6,153 nt of DNA from Betaproteobacteria bacterium (GTDB lineage Bacteria; Pseudomonadota; Gammaproteobacteria; Burkholderiales; SG8-41), in NCBI GenBank assembly GCA_021414185.1, contig JAIOOZ010000290.1, positions 1-6,153 of the forward strand. Direction: 5' to 3'. The notes under the pieces were generated by a model. It searched no databases. It was not told the origin of the DNA and was given only the letters and a program-made list of their open reading frames with translations. A program made the position numbers and the translations under genes. Shown here piece after piece: positions 1-6,153 of the stretch. Within the stretch, counting starts at the first letter, position 1, and each line of letters begins with the position of its first letter.

Positions 1-1055
1 GCCGAGTGGTCCTGCTGCTTCTCGGCGATCTTGACGGCGACCTTGCGCGCGATCTGGCGGTAAATCTCGGCCACCTGCCCGTCGGGGTCGGCGACCACGG
101 TGGGTTTGCCCGAATCGGCCTGCTCGCGGATGCGGATGTCGAGCGGCAGGGAGCCCAGCAAATCGATGCCATAGTCCTTGCTCATGCGGTCGCCGCCGCC
201 GCTGCCGAAAATGTTCTCCGCATGGCCGCACTTGGAGCAGATGTGCAGGCTCATGTTCTCGACCACGCCGAGGATGGGGATATTGACCTTCTCGAACATC
301 TTGAGACCCTTGCGGGCATCCATCAGCGCGATGTCCTGGGGGGTGGTCACGATAACCGCGCCGGTGACCGGCACGCGCTGGGCCAGCGTCAATTGAATGT
401 CGCCGGTGCCCGGCGGCAGATCGACCACCAGGTAATCGATATCGCGCCAGTTGGTTTCGTTCAGCAATTGCTCGAGCGCCTGGGTGACCATCGGGCCGCG
501 CCACACCATGGGCGTCTCGACATCGATCAGGAAGCCGATCGACATCGCCTGTATGCCGTGGCCTTCCATCGGCTCAAGGCGCTTGCCGTCCTTCGATTCC
601 GGCCGCCCGGTAATGCCGAGCATGGTCGGCTGCGACGGGCCGTAGATGTCCGCGTCCAGCATGCCGACGCTCACGCCTTCGGCGGCGAGCGCCAGCGCCA
701 GATTGACGGCCGTCGTGCTTTTGCCGACACCGCCCTTGCCCGAGGCGACCGCAATGATGTTCTTGACGCCCGGAACCAGCTTGACGCCGCGCTGCACCGC
801 ATGTGAAACGATTTTCATCGTCACATTCGCGGTCACGCTGCCGATGCCCGGGATGGTCTTCAGCTTGGCGACCACCTGCTTGCGGATCGGCTCGATCTGG
901 GTCTTGGCCGGGTAGCCCAGCAGGATATCGAGCGACACGTTGTCGCCGTCGATCTTGATGTTCTTCGCTTCCTTGCCCGTCACGTAGTCTTTGCCCGTGT
1001 TGGGATCGGTCAGTTCCTTGAGCGCGGCCTGGACTTGCTGTTCGGTGATTGCCAT
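1..1055 (-). CDS. apbC: Mrp/ApbC-family iron-sulfur cluster carrier ATPase (C-terminus cut by window edge)
   Basis: A P-loop ATPase of the Mrp/NBP35 family, cytosolic dimers that bind and hand on Fe-S clusters. Read from the ATG at 1055-1053, 351 codons are open to the left edge without a stop. Residues about 1-85 form the N-terminal MIP18-like (DUF59) domain, with DPNTGKDYV at 17-25. The deviant Walker A motif GKGGVGKST is at 106-114, the DADIYGPSQ motif at 134-142, and the Walker B-like DLPPGTGD at 212-219. The paired cysteines C273 and C276 (ICSKCGH) are the expected cluster-bridging CxxC. All key residues are present. From memory of homologues of about 360 residues, only a handful of residues should be missing. 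The start matches the family, although only a weak GGGA precedes it. It is divergent from metG with 136 nt between them, the same neighbourhood as in E. coli, where the gene is called mrp. The family assignment is very secure; the exact end is unseen. Confidence 0.96.
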   Translation of the reverse strand, partial: MAITEQQVQAALKELTDPNTGKDYVTGKEAKNIKIDGDNVSLDILLGYPAKTQIEPIRKQVVAKLKTIPGIGSVTANVTMKIVSHAVQRGVKLVPGVKNIIAVASGKGGVGKSTTAVNLALALAAEGVSVGMLDADIYGPSQPTMLGITGRPESKDGKRLEPMEGHGIQAMSIGFLIDVETPMVWRGPMVTQALEQLLNETNWRDIDYLVVDLPPGTGDIQLTLAQRVPVTGAVIVTTPQDIALMDARKGLKMFEKVNIPILGVVENMSLHICSKCGHAENIFGSGGGDRMSKDYGIDLLGSLPLDIRIREQADSGKPTVVADPDGQVAEIYRQIARKVAVKIAEKQQDHS

Positions 1056-1088
1056 GGGTAGTCCCGGATCTTGAGCAGTGAGGCCGGA

Positions 1089-1118
1089 ATTCTAAACAAT
1101 TACACTGGCAAAGCCCAA
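1089..1118 (-). promoter_or_regulatory. candidate sigma70 promoter for apbC
   Basis: On the minus strand, TAGAAT (1094-1089) matches the -10 consensus at five of six positions. It lies 18 nt from TTGGGC (1118-1113), which matches only the TTG and is a weak -35. Transcription would start near 1082, giving a leader of about 27 nt before the apbC ATG at 1055. The position is right for a divergent gene, but the -35 is poor and this is only a pattern match. Confidence 0.35.
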
Positions 1119-1136
1119 CAAAACCGTCGGAAAACC

Positions 1137-1164
1137 CTTAAATCCATAGGGGGTTTGTTACAAT
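1137..1164 (+). promoter_or_regulatory. candidate extended -10 promoter for metG
   Basis: TACAAT at 1159-1164 matches the -10 consensus at five of six positions and is preceded by TGT at 1156-1158, the TGn of an extended -10. The -35 region (CTTAAA, 1137-1142, spacer 16) is poor, as extended -10 promoters often tolerate. Transcription would begin near 1171, leaving a leader of about 20 nt. No Shine-Dalgarno sequence is seen close to the metG ATG. Confidence 0.5.
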
Positions 1165-1191
1165 TCAAGGCTTACCCCGGCTATCCCGCAA

Positions 1192-3276
1192 ATGACCCGC
1201 AAGATCTTCGCCACTACCGCCCTGCCCTATGCCAATGGATCGTTCCATATCGGCCACATCATGGAGTACATCCAGGCCGATATCTGGGTGCGGTTCCAGC
1301 GCATGCAGGGCAACGAAGTGCATTTCGTGTGCGCGGACGACGCGCATGGCGCGCCCATCATGCTCAAGGCCGAAAGCGAAGGCATCACGCCCGAACAGCT
1401 CGTTACCCGCATCGGTTCCGAGCGCAAAAAATACCTCGACGGCTTTCATATCGCCTTCGACAACTGGCACTCGACCCATTCGCCGGAAAACACCGAGCTG
1501 TCGCAGGACATTTACCGCAAGCTGAAAGCGGCGGGGCTCATCTATTCGAAACCGATCGAGCAGTTTTACGACCCGGTCAAGAACATGTTCCTCGCTGACC
1601 GCTACATTAAGGGCGAATGCCCGAAGTGCGGCGCGAAAGAGCAGTACGGCGATGCATGCGAAGTCTGCGGTTCCGTTTACGCGCCAACGGACCTGAAAAA
1701 TCCGTATTCGACCTTGTCCGGCGCAACGCCGGTCATGAAAACATCAGAGCACTACTTCTTCAAATTATCAGACAAGAAGTGCGTAGATTTCATCAAGCAA
1801 TGGCTCGATAAACCCGGCCGTCTGCAGCCACAAGTTGCGAATAAAGCCAAAGAGTGGCTCGAAGGCAAAGGCGACAAGGCTCTCGGCGACTGGGACATCT
1901 CGCGCGACGCACCCTACTTCGGCATCCCGATTCCGGACGCACCGGGCAAATACTTCTATGTCTGGCTGGACGCCCCGGTCGGCTACCTCGCGAGTTTCAA
2001 GAATTACTGCGCGAAAAAAGGCATCGACTTCGAGAAATTCCTCGCCGATCCGAAGTCCGAGCAGATTCACTTCATCGGCAAGGACATCATTTACTTCCAC
2101 ACGCTGTTCTGGCCCGCGATGCTGCACTTCGCCGGCAAGCCCTACAAGGACCCAGACCAGATCAACGTGCACGGCTTCATCACGGTCTCCGGCGAGAAGA
2201 TGTCCAAGAGCCGCGGCACGGGGATTTCACCGCTGCGCTATCTCGACGTCGGTATGAATCCGGAGTGGCTGCGCTATTACATTGCGGCCAAGCTCAATGC
2301 GAGCGTCGAAGATATTGATTTCAATCCTGAAGATTTCATGGCGCGGGTAAACAGTGATCTCGTCGGCAAGTACATCAATATTGCCAGCCGGTGCGCGGGG
2401 TTTCTGAAGAAATTCGACTGCAAATTGACTGCCGGGCCTGCACACGCCTCCGTCGAGAACCTGCAAAAACACGCCGGCCAGATCCAGACCGCTTATAACG
2501 ATCGGGAATTCGGTCATGCGCTGCGCATGATCATGTCGTTAGCGGACCAAGTCAACCAGTTCGTCAACGACGCGAAACCATGGGAAATCGCGAAGGACCC
2601 CGGGCAAAAACAAGCTCTGCACCAGATATGCTCGCAGGCGATCAACGCATTCAGGCTATTGACTCTTTACCTAAAACCCGTGATGCCGGAATTGGCCCGC
2701 AATGTCGAAGGGTTCCTGAACATCAACTCTCTTCAATGGAGCGATGCTTCCACATTGCTTGCGGACGGACATCGCATCAACGAGTACAAGCATCTCATGA
2801 CCCGCGTCGAAGAAAAACAGCTCGACGCGCTGTTCGAAATTGAAAAGGATACTCCCAAAGTGACCGCCTCCACGCCACATCCCGCCACTCCCGCAAAGTC
2901 TGGCGTTCCGCCCGCACCTCAACCCGCTGCCGCAGGCGATGGCACCATCAAAATCGACGACTTCACCAAGATCGATTTGCGCATCGCCAAAATCGCGAAC
3001 GCGGAGCACGTCGAAGGCGCGGACAAGCTGCTCAAACTGACGCTCGACGTCGGCGAACTCGGCACGCGCCAAGTATTCGCCGGCATCAAGTCGGCGTACG
3101 ACCCCGCCACGTTGGTTGGCAAACTGACGGTTGTCGTCGCCAATCTCGCGCCGCGCAAAATGAAGTTCGGCATGTCCGAAGGCATGGTGCTCGCTGCCTC
3201 GGGAGAAGCGCCGGGAATCTTCCTGCTGTCGCCCGATGCCGGCGCCCGGCCCGGAATGCGGGTTAAATACATATAA
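1192..3276 (+). CDS. metG: methionyl-tRNA synthetase with C-terminal tRNA-binding domain
   Basis: Class I aminoacyl-tRNA synthetase that charges tRNA-Met (initiator and elongator) with methionine in the cytosol; essential for translation. The 694-residue product opens with the Rossmann fold containing YANGSFHIGH (13-22), including the HIGH motif. A zinc knuckle follows with C143, C146, C156 and C159, then the KMSKS loop at 336-340 (GEKMSKSRG). The anticodon-binding helical domain covers roughly 385-550. An Ala/Pro-rich linker (about 555-583) leads to a C-terminal EMAP/Trbp111-like tRNA-binding domain (about 586-694) that also promotes dimerisation. The E. coli enzyme is 677 residues, so the length is normal. 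The ATG at 1192 gives the expected N-terminus (KIFATTALPYANG) directly before the catalytic fold. No clear Shine-Dalgarno sequence precedes it. The last two bases of its TAA stop coincide with the start of the palindromic repeat downstream. Nothing is missing or frameshifted. Confidence 0.98.
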   Translation: MTRKIFATTALPYANGSFHIGHIMEYIQADIWVRFQRMQGNEVHFVCADDAHGAPIMLKAESEGITPEQLVTRIGSERKKYLDGFHIAFDNWHSTHSPENTELSQDIYRKLKAAGLIYSKPIEQFYDPVKNMFLADRYIKGECPKCGAKEQYGDACEVCGSVYAPTDLKNPYSTLSGATPVMKTSEHYFFKLSDKKCVDFIKQWLDKPGRLQPQVANKAKEWLEGKGDKALGDWDISRDAPYFGIPIPDAPGKYFYVWLDAPVGYLASFKNYCAKKGIDFEKFLADPKSEQIHFIGKDIIYFHTLFWPAMLHFAGKPYKDPDQINVHGFITVSGEKMSKSRGTGISPLRYLDVGMNPEWLRYYIAAKLNASVEDIDFNPEDFMARVNSDLVGKYINIASRCAGFLKKFDCKLTAGPAHASVENLQKHAGQIQTAYNDREFGHALRMIMSLADQVNQFVNDAKPWEIAKDPGQKQALHQICSQAINAFRLLTLYLKPVMPELARNVEGFLNINSLQWSDASTLLADGHRINEYKHLMTRVEEKQLDALFEIEKDTPKVTASTPHPATPAKSGVPPAPQPAAAGDGTIKIDDFTKIDLRIAKIANAEHVEGADKLLKLTLDVGELGTRQVFAGIKSAYDPATLVGKLTVVVANLAPRKMKFGMSEGMVLAASGEAPGIFLLSPDAGARPGMRVKYI

Positions 3277-3442
3277 CCGCCAAGACGCCAAGGCCGCCAA
3301 AAGAGCAGGGAAGAAAAAGCAGCGAAACACCCGGACGCACGAATAGAATTTACAAGAGGCACAAAATTTCGTCGCTCAATGCTTTCCGGATTTTTATATC
3401 GTTCGTCTTGTTTTTCTTGGCGTCCTTGGCGCCTTGGCGGTT
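3275..3442. repeat. long intergenic palindromic repeat (CGCCAAG-type arms)
   Basis: The left arm (3275-3300) and right arm (3417-3442) are inverted copies matching at 24 of 26 positions. Each arm contains three CGCCAA units spaced 8 and 9 nt apart; in the left arm they are at 3278, 3286 and 3295. The 116-nt interior is more AT-rich and shows only weak symmetry, such as GAATTT at 3346 against AAATTT at 3364. The element runs from the metG stop codon to 15 nt before the next ATG. I know this arm sequence as a dispersed intergenic repeat in many environmental bacteria. Its accidental translations (RQGAKDAKK on one strand, SWRPWRLGG on the other) recur in spurious protein predictions. No transposase is present. 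It could form a long hairpin in RNA, but the large loop and lack of an adjoining U-tract argue against a simple intrinsic terminator. The class name and function are unknown to me. Confidence 0.8.
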
Positions 3443-3447
3443 CAACC

Positions 3448-3451
3448 AGGA
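3448..3451 (+). promoter_or_regulatory. ribosome binding site that fixes the start of the enolase-superfamily gene
   Basis: AGGA lies 6 nt before the ATG at 3458. It favours that ATG over an in-frame TTG at 3434, which sits inside the right arm of the palindromic repeat. The ATG also gives the usual family N-terminus (MKIEKVEAVAISIPL), whereas the TTG would add eight residues encoded by repeat sequence and its flank. Confidence 0.75.
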
Positions 3452-3457
3452 TTTTTG

Positions 3458-4564
3458 ATGAAAATAGAAAAAGTCGAAGCCGTCGCCATCTCGATTCCGC
3501 TGAAGAAAAACTTCGGCGGCAGCACTTACGACGTGAAGAAGCGCTGCACCGTTGTCACGCGCATTTACGCGGGCGGCCTGGTGAGCGAGGTCTATAACGG
3601 CGACAACCGCGCGCACGGCGCGGAAATCGTGCGCATGATCAAGAAGCTGCTCGCGCCGCTCGCCATCGGCGAAGACATCTTCGCGATCGAACGCTTGTGG
3701 GAAAAAATGTTCGCGCTGACGCACGCCAGCGGCGACCGCAAAAACCTGCTTGAGGCGATTTCGTGCATCGACTGCGCGGTGTGGGACCTGCACGGCAAGG
3801 CGCTGGGCAAAAGCATCCGGCAATTGCTGGGCGGCTACCGCAATAAACTGCCGATCATTTCCATCGGCGGCTACTACGTCGACGGCAAGACGCTTGGCGA
3901 TTACGGCCGCGAAGTCGAAAGCTATCGCAAGGCCGGCATGGCGGGCTGCAAATTCAAAGTCGGCGGGCTCACACCCGAGCAGGATTTCAAGCGCGTGCAG
4001 GCCGCGCGCAAAGCAGTGGGCGATGATTTCATTATCGTCGTCGACGCTAATCGCGGCTGGAACGTGCAGGATGCGATCAAATTTTCTCACCTGATCGAGC
4101 CGCTCAACATCACGTGGTTCGAGGAACCCTGCCATTGGCATGATGACGTTGCGCTGATGGCGCGCGTGCGCCGGTCAACGCGCATCCCCGTCAACGCCGG
4201 CCAGTGCGAAATCACCAGCCAGGGCGTGCGCCGGCTGGTCGACGGCGGCGCGGTGGATTACGTCAATTTCGACGTTTCCGAAGGCGGCGGCATCACCGAC
4301 TGGAAGCGTGCCGCGGCACTGTGCTACACGGCCAGCGTGCGCATGGCGCACCACGAGGAAGCGCAAGTCGCGCAACATCTGCTCGCCGCCGTGCCGCACG
4401 GCACTTACCTCGAATGCTTCGCCGACCCCGACCGCGACCCGGTGTGGCAGAGAATGTGGCTCAACCGCCCCGCCATCAAGAACGGCTTTGCCACCGTAAC
4501 CGATGCACCGGGGCTCGGCATCGTGCTCGATCAGAAGATGATCAAGAAGTACCGGGTAGCGTGA
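3458..4564 (+). CDS. enolase-superfamily protein, mandelate racemase/muconate lactonizing type
   Basis: A 368-residue cytosolic enzyme of the mandelate racemase subgroup. These Mg-dependent enzymes abstract a proton next to a carboxylate, and most known members racemise or dehydrate hydroxy or sugar acids. Residues about 1-125 form the capping domain and about 130-350 the barrel. Visible catalytic features are the KxK pair K165 and K167 (CKFKVGG), metal ligand D196 (VVDANRGW), metal ligand E222 or E223 (WFEEP), and a likely Asp-His dyad D272 (NFDVSEGGGIT) with H299 (MAHHEEAQ). D272 and H299 are 27 residues apart, as are D270 and H297 in mandelate racemase. The third metal-ligand position reads AGQCEI, with Gln249 where Glu is usual; E251 may substitute. 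The substrate cannot be predicted. The upstream gap is filled by the palindromic repeat, and no convincing promoter is visible. A SulP transporter gene follows 69 nt downstream on the same strand, but appears to have its own regulatory site. Confidence 0.93.
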   Translation: MKIEKVEAVAISIPLKKNFGGSTYDVKKRCTVVTRIYAGGLVSEVYNGDNRAHGAEIVRMIKKLLAPLAIGEDIFAIERLWEKMFALTHASGDRKNLLEAISCIDCAVWDLHGKALGKSIRQLLGGYRNKLPIISIGGYYVDGKTLGDYGREVESYRKAGMAGCKFKVGGLTPEQDFKRVQAARKAVGDDFIIVVDANRGWNVQDAIKFSHLIEPLNITWFEEPCHWHDDVALMARVRRSTRIPVNAGQCEITSQGVRRLVDGGAVDYVNFDVSEGGGITDWKRAAALCYTASVRMAHHEEAQVAQHLLAAVPHGTYLECFADPDRDPVWQRMWLNRPAIKNGFATVTDAPGLGIVLDQKMIKKYRVA

Positions 4565-4583
4565 CCATGTTTCTGCCCGCATG

Positions 4584-4597
4584 TTGATAAAAATCAA
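4584..4597 (+). promoter_or_regulatory. FNR/Anr-type binding site upstream of the SulP gene
   Basis: TTGAT-AAAA-ATCAA is a perfect match to the consensus TTGAT-N4-ATCAA bound by FNR, Anr and related CRP/FNR-family regulators. It lies in the 69-nt gap between the two genes, 36 nt before the SulP ATG. Its centre (4590.5) is 41.5 nt upstream of the start point predicted from the -10 at 4620-4625, the classic class II activator position. This suggests induction under low oxygen or nitrosative conditions. The regulator itself is not in the window, and a Dnr- or NnrR-type protein could use the same site. Confidence 0.75.
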
Positions 4598-4619
4598 TAT
4601 GCATCCGCTGGCGACCCTG

Positions 4620-4625
4620 CACAAT
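4620..4625 (+). promoter_or_regulatory. candidate -10 element of the FNR-type promoter for the SulP gene
   Basis: CACAAT matches the -10 consensus at four of six positions. Transcription would begin near 4632, which places the FNR-type box at -41.5. No recognisable -35 is present (ATATGC at 4597-4602), as expected where an activator takes over that role. The start point would be only about 2 nt before the ATG, so the mRNA would be leaderless or nearly so. Confidence 0.4.
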
Positions 4626-4633
4626 CGCGGCCG

Positions 4634-6153
4634 ATGATCACTTTCTCGCGCCATTTTGCGTTCCGGCCCAAGCTGATCGAATGCCTTAAGGGCTACAACC
4701 GCGAGATATTCATTGCCGACCTGCTGGCCGGCATTACCGTCGGCATCGTCGCGCTGCCGCTGGCGATGGCGTTTGCGATCGCCTCCGGGGTCAAACCCGA
4801 AGCCGGCATCTTCACCGCCATCATCGCCGGCTTCATCATTTCGGCGCTGGGCGGCTCGCGCGTGCAGATCGGCGGCCCGACCGGCGCGTTCATCGTCATC
4901 GTTTACGGCATCGTCGTCCAGTACGGGCTCGCCAACCTCATGATCTGCACTTTCATGGCCGGCTGCATCCTGCTCGCGATGGGCGTGCTGCACCTGGGCG
5001 TGCTCATCAAGTTCATCCCGCTGCCGGTGATCATCGGGTTTACCAACGGCATCGCGGTGCTGATCTTCCTGTCGCAGATCAAGGATTTCCTCGGCCTCGC
5101 CACCGGGCCCCTGCCCGCCGAATTCTTTGCCCAGATCCGCGCCCTCGGCTCGGCACTGCACACCGCAAGCTGGCAAACGCTGGCGGTCGCTTCCGCATCG
5201 CTGCTGCTGATTGCCGCGTGGCCCAGCAAGTGGGGCAAGCGTGTGCCCGGTCCCGTTGTGGTGCTGCTGCTCGGCGGGCTCGCTTCAGCATTGTTCAACC
5301 TGCCGATCGAAACCATCGGCAGCAAGTTCGGCGGCATTCCGCAGACCCTGCCACAATTCAAGGCGCCCGACCTGAGCCTCGATCACCTGCGCTACCTGAT
5401 CGTGCCGGCCATCACCATTGCGCTGCTTGGCGCGATCGAATCGCTGCTGTGCGCGGTGGTCGCCGACGGCATGATCAAGGACAAGCACGACGCGAACCAG
5501 GAACTGATCGCGCAGGGCATCGCCAACATCGTGACGCCGTTTTTCGGCGGCGTCCCCGCCACCGGCGCCATCGCGCGCACCAGCGTCAACATCCGCAATG
5601 GCGGGCGCACGCCCATCGCCGGCATGATTCACGCGCTGGTCTTGCTGCTGATAGTTCTCGTCGCCGCGCCGCTGGCGAAATACATTCCGCTCGCCTGCAT
5701 GTCAGCCATTCTCATCATGGTGGCGGTGCGCATGGGCGACTGGAGCGAATTCAAAACCATGCCGCGCTACTCGCCGGGCCGCACCGGCACGCTGCTGTCG
5801 ACTTTCATACTGACGGTGGTGTTCGACCTGACGATCGCGGTGCAGGTCGGCATCCTGTGGGCCTCCCTGCTGCTGATCCGGCGCATGGCGCAGGTCACCG
5901 TAGTCGCCCGCGCAAAGCATGCTGAGAACGTTTTCGCTGGCGTTGCCGTTTATGAAGCAAGCGGCGCGCTGTTCTTTGGCGCGGCGGACACGCTGGAAGT
6001 GTTGTCGCGCGCCCACGAACACGGACTCAAGACGTTGGTCCTCGATCTGGACCACGTGATCTATATGGATTCGACGGCGGCGCATACGCTGGAAATGGTG
6101 CATTACGAATTGCAGGCGCGCAGCATCAACCTCGTCGTGTGCGCCGTGCATCA
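4634..6153 (+). CDS. SulP-family inorganic anion transporter with STAS domain (C-terminus cut by window edge)
   Basis: An inner-membrane anion transporter of the SulP/SLC26 family, whose members carry sulfate, bicarbonate, nitrate or C4-dicarboxylates. The frame is open for 506 codons to the right edge with no stop. After a short cytoplasmic N-terminus come many hydrophobic segments from about residue 27 to 415. Family hallmarks include LAGITVGIVALPLAMAFAIA (31-50), GGSRVQIGGPTGAF (73-86), GAIESLL (266-272) and VPATGAIART (307-316). The cytoplasmic STAS domain begins near 432. It contains DLDHVIYMDST (471-481), the region holding the conserved serine position (S480) seen in anti-sigma-factor antagonists; the window ends inside this domain. 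No start lies upstream in frame after the preceding gene's stop at 4562-4564, and the next Met (45) is within the conserved first segments, so the ATG at 4634 is required. No Shine-Dalgarno sequence precedes it. The substrate cannot be told from sequence alone. The FNR-type box upstream suggests redox-linked expression. Confidence 0.95.
   Translation, partial: MITFSRHFAFRPKLIECLKGYNREIFIADLLAGITVGIVALPLAMAFAIASGVKPEAGIFTAIIAGFIISALGGSRVQIGGPTGAFIVIVYGIVVQYGLANLMICTFMAGCILLAMGVLHLGVLIKFIPLPVIIGFTNGIAVLIFLSQIKDFLGLATGPLPAEFFAQIRALGSALHTASWQTLAVASASLLLIAAWPSKWGKRVPGPVVVLLLGGLASALFNLPIETIGSKFGGIPQTLPQFKAPDLSLDHLRYLIVPAITIALLGAIESLLCAVVADGMIKDKHDANQELIAQGIANIVTPFFGGVPATGAIARTSVNIRNGGRTPIAGMIHALVLLLIVLVAAPLAKYIPLACMSAILIMVAVRMGDWSEFKTMPRYSPGRTGTLLSTFILTVVFDLTIAVQVGILWASLLLIRRMAQVTVVARAKHAENVFAGVAVYEASGALFFGAADTLEVLSRAHEHGLKTLVLDLDHVIYMDSTAAHTLEMVHYELQARSINLVVCAVH

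Noticed and set aside
6..806. A plus-strand open frame of 266 codons opposite apbC.
   Set aside because: It lies antisense to intact Mrp motifs, and its translation has no recognisable domain.
1132..1156. A small inverted repeat, AAACCC (1132-1137) and GGGTTT (1151-1156), in the divergent intergenic region.
   Set aside because: It is a 6-nt stem with a 13-nt loop upstream of the predicted metG transcript start, so it cannot act as a metG leader hairpin. It could be an operator, but it is too short to claim.
1071..1598. A plus-strand open frame starting in the apbC-metG gap and overlapping metG.
   Set aside because: It overlaps the HIGH-motif region of metG in another frame, and its low-complexity basic translation matches no family I know.
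3278..3300. Three CGCCAA units in tandem, considered as a CRISPR or iteron array.
   Set aside because: The units are too short and too close for CRISPR. They recur inverted in the other arm, so they are part of the palindromic element, and no replication gene is nearby.
3275..3457. The palindrome as an intrinsic terminator of metG.
   Set aside because: The arms are separated by 116 nt, and no U-tract directly follows the right arm. Termination by another route is possible but not shown.
3350..4141. A minus-strand open frame ending in repeat-derived sequence.
   Set aside because: It is antisense to the enolase-superfamily barrel, and the N-terminal part of its frame is generated by the palindromic repeat (RQGAKDAKK), a known sign of a spurious prediction.
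4175..5176. A long minus-strand open frame across the end of the enolase-superfamily gene and the start of the SulP gene.
   Set aside because: Both plus-strand genes here have clear family motifs. The minus-strand translation is rich in Asp, Arg, His and Glu with no recognisable domain, typical of an antisense shadow in GC-rich DNA.

Overview
The window looks like chromosomal DNA from a GC-rich betaproteobacterium. The Mrp/ApbC protein has the N-terminal domain wording I associate with that class (ALKELTDPNTGKDYV, then the block ending AVQRGVKL). It is divergent from metG, an arrangement also found in gammaproteobacteria such as E. coli. The taxonomic call is inference; there is no rRNA or other decisive marker.

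Layout. Positions 1-1055, minus strand: apbC/mrp, an Fe-S cluster carrier ATPase whose last residues lie beyond the left edge. Positions 1056-1191: a short divergent intergenic region with a good extended -10 for metG and a weaker candidate promoter for apbC. Positions 1192-3276: complete metG, methionyl-tRNA synthetase with its C-terminal tRNA-binding domain. Positions 3275-3442: an intergenic palindromic repeat with 26-nt arms matching at 24 positions. It fills nearly the whole gap to the next gene and supplies the last two bases of the metG stop codon. Positions 3458-4564: an enolase-superfamily protein of the mandelate racemase type, substrate unknown. Positions 4565-4633: a short gap holding a perfect FNR/Anr-type box (TTGAT-N4-ATCAA). 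Positions 4634-6153: a SulP-family anion transporter with a C-terminal STAS domain, cut by the right edge. The two edge-truncated genes are both real and well supported.

Functionally, apbC and metG are housekeeping genes. The enolase-superfamily enzyme and the SulP transporter look like accessory metabolism. They lie on the same strand 69 nt apart, but the FNR-type box between them suggests that the transporter has its own oxygen- or redox-responsive promoter. Its spacing fits a class II activated promoter that would give an almost leaderless mRNA.

I see no CRISPR array, phage, transposase, toxin-antitoxin or defence gene, and no tRNA or rRNA. No wholly new system is evident. The points most worth a second look are the FNR-box promoter, the palindromic repeat element, and the altered third metal-ligand position in the enolase-superfamily enzyme.
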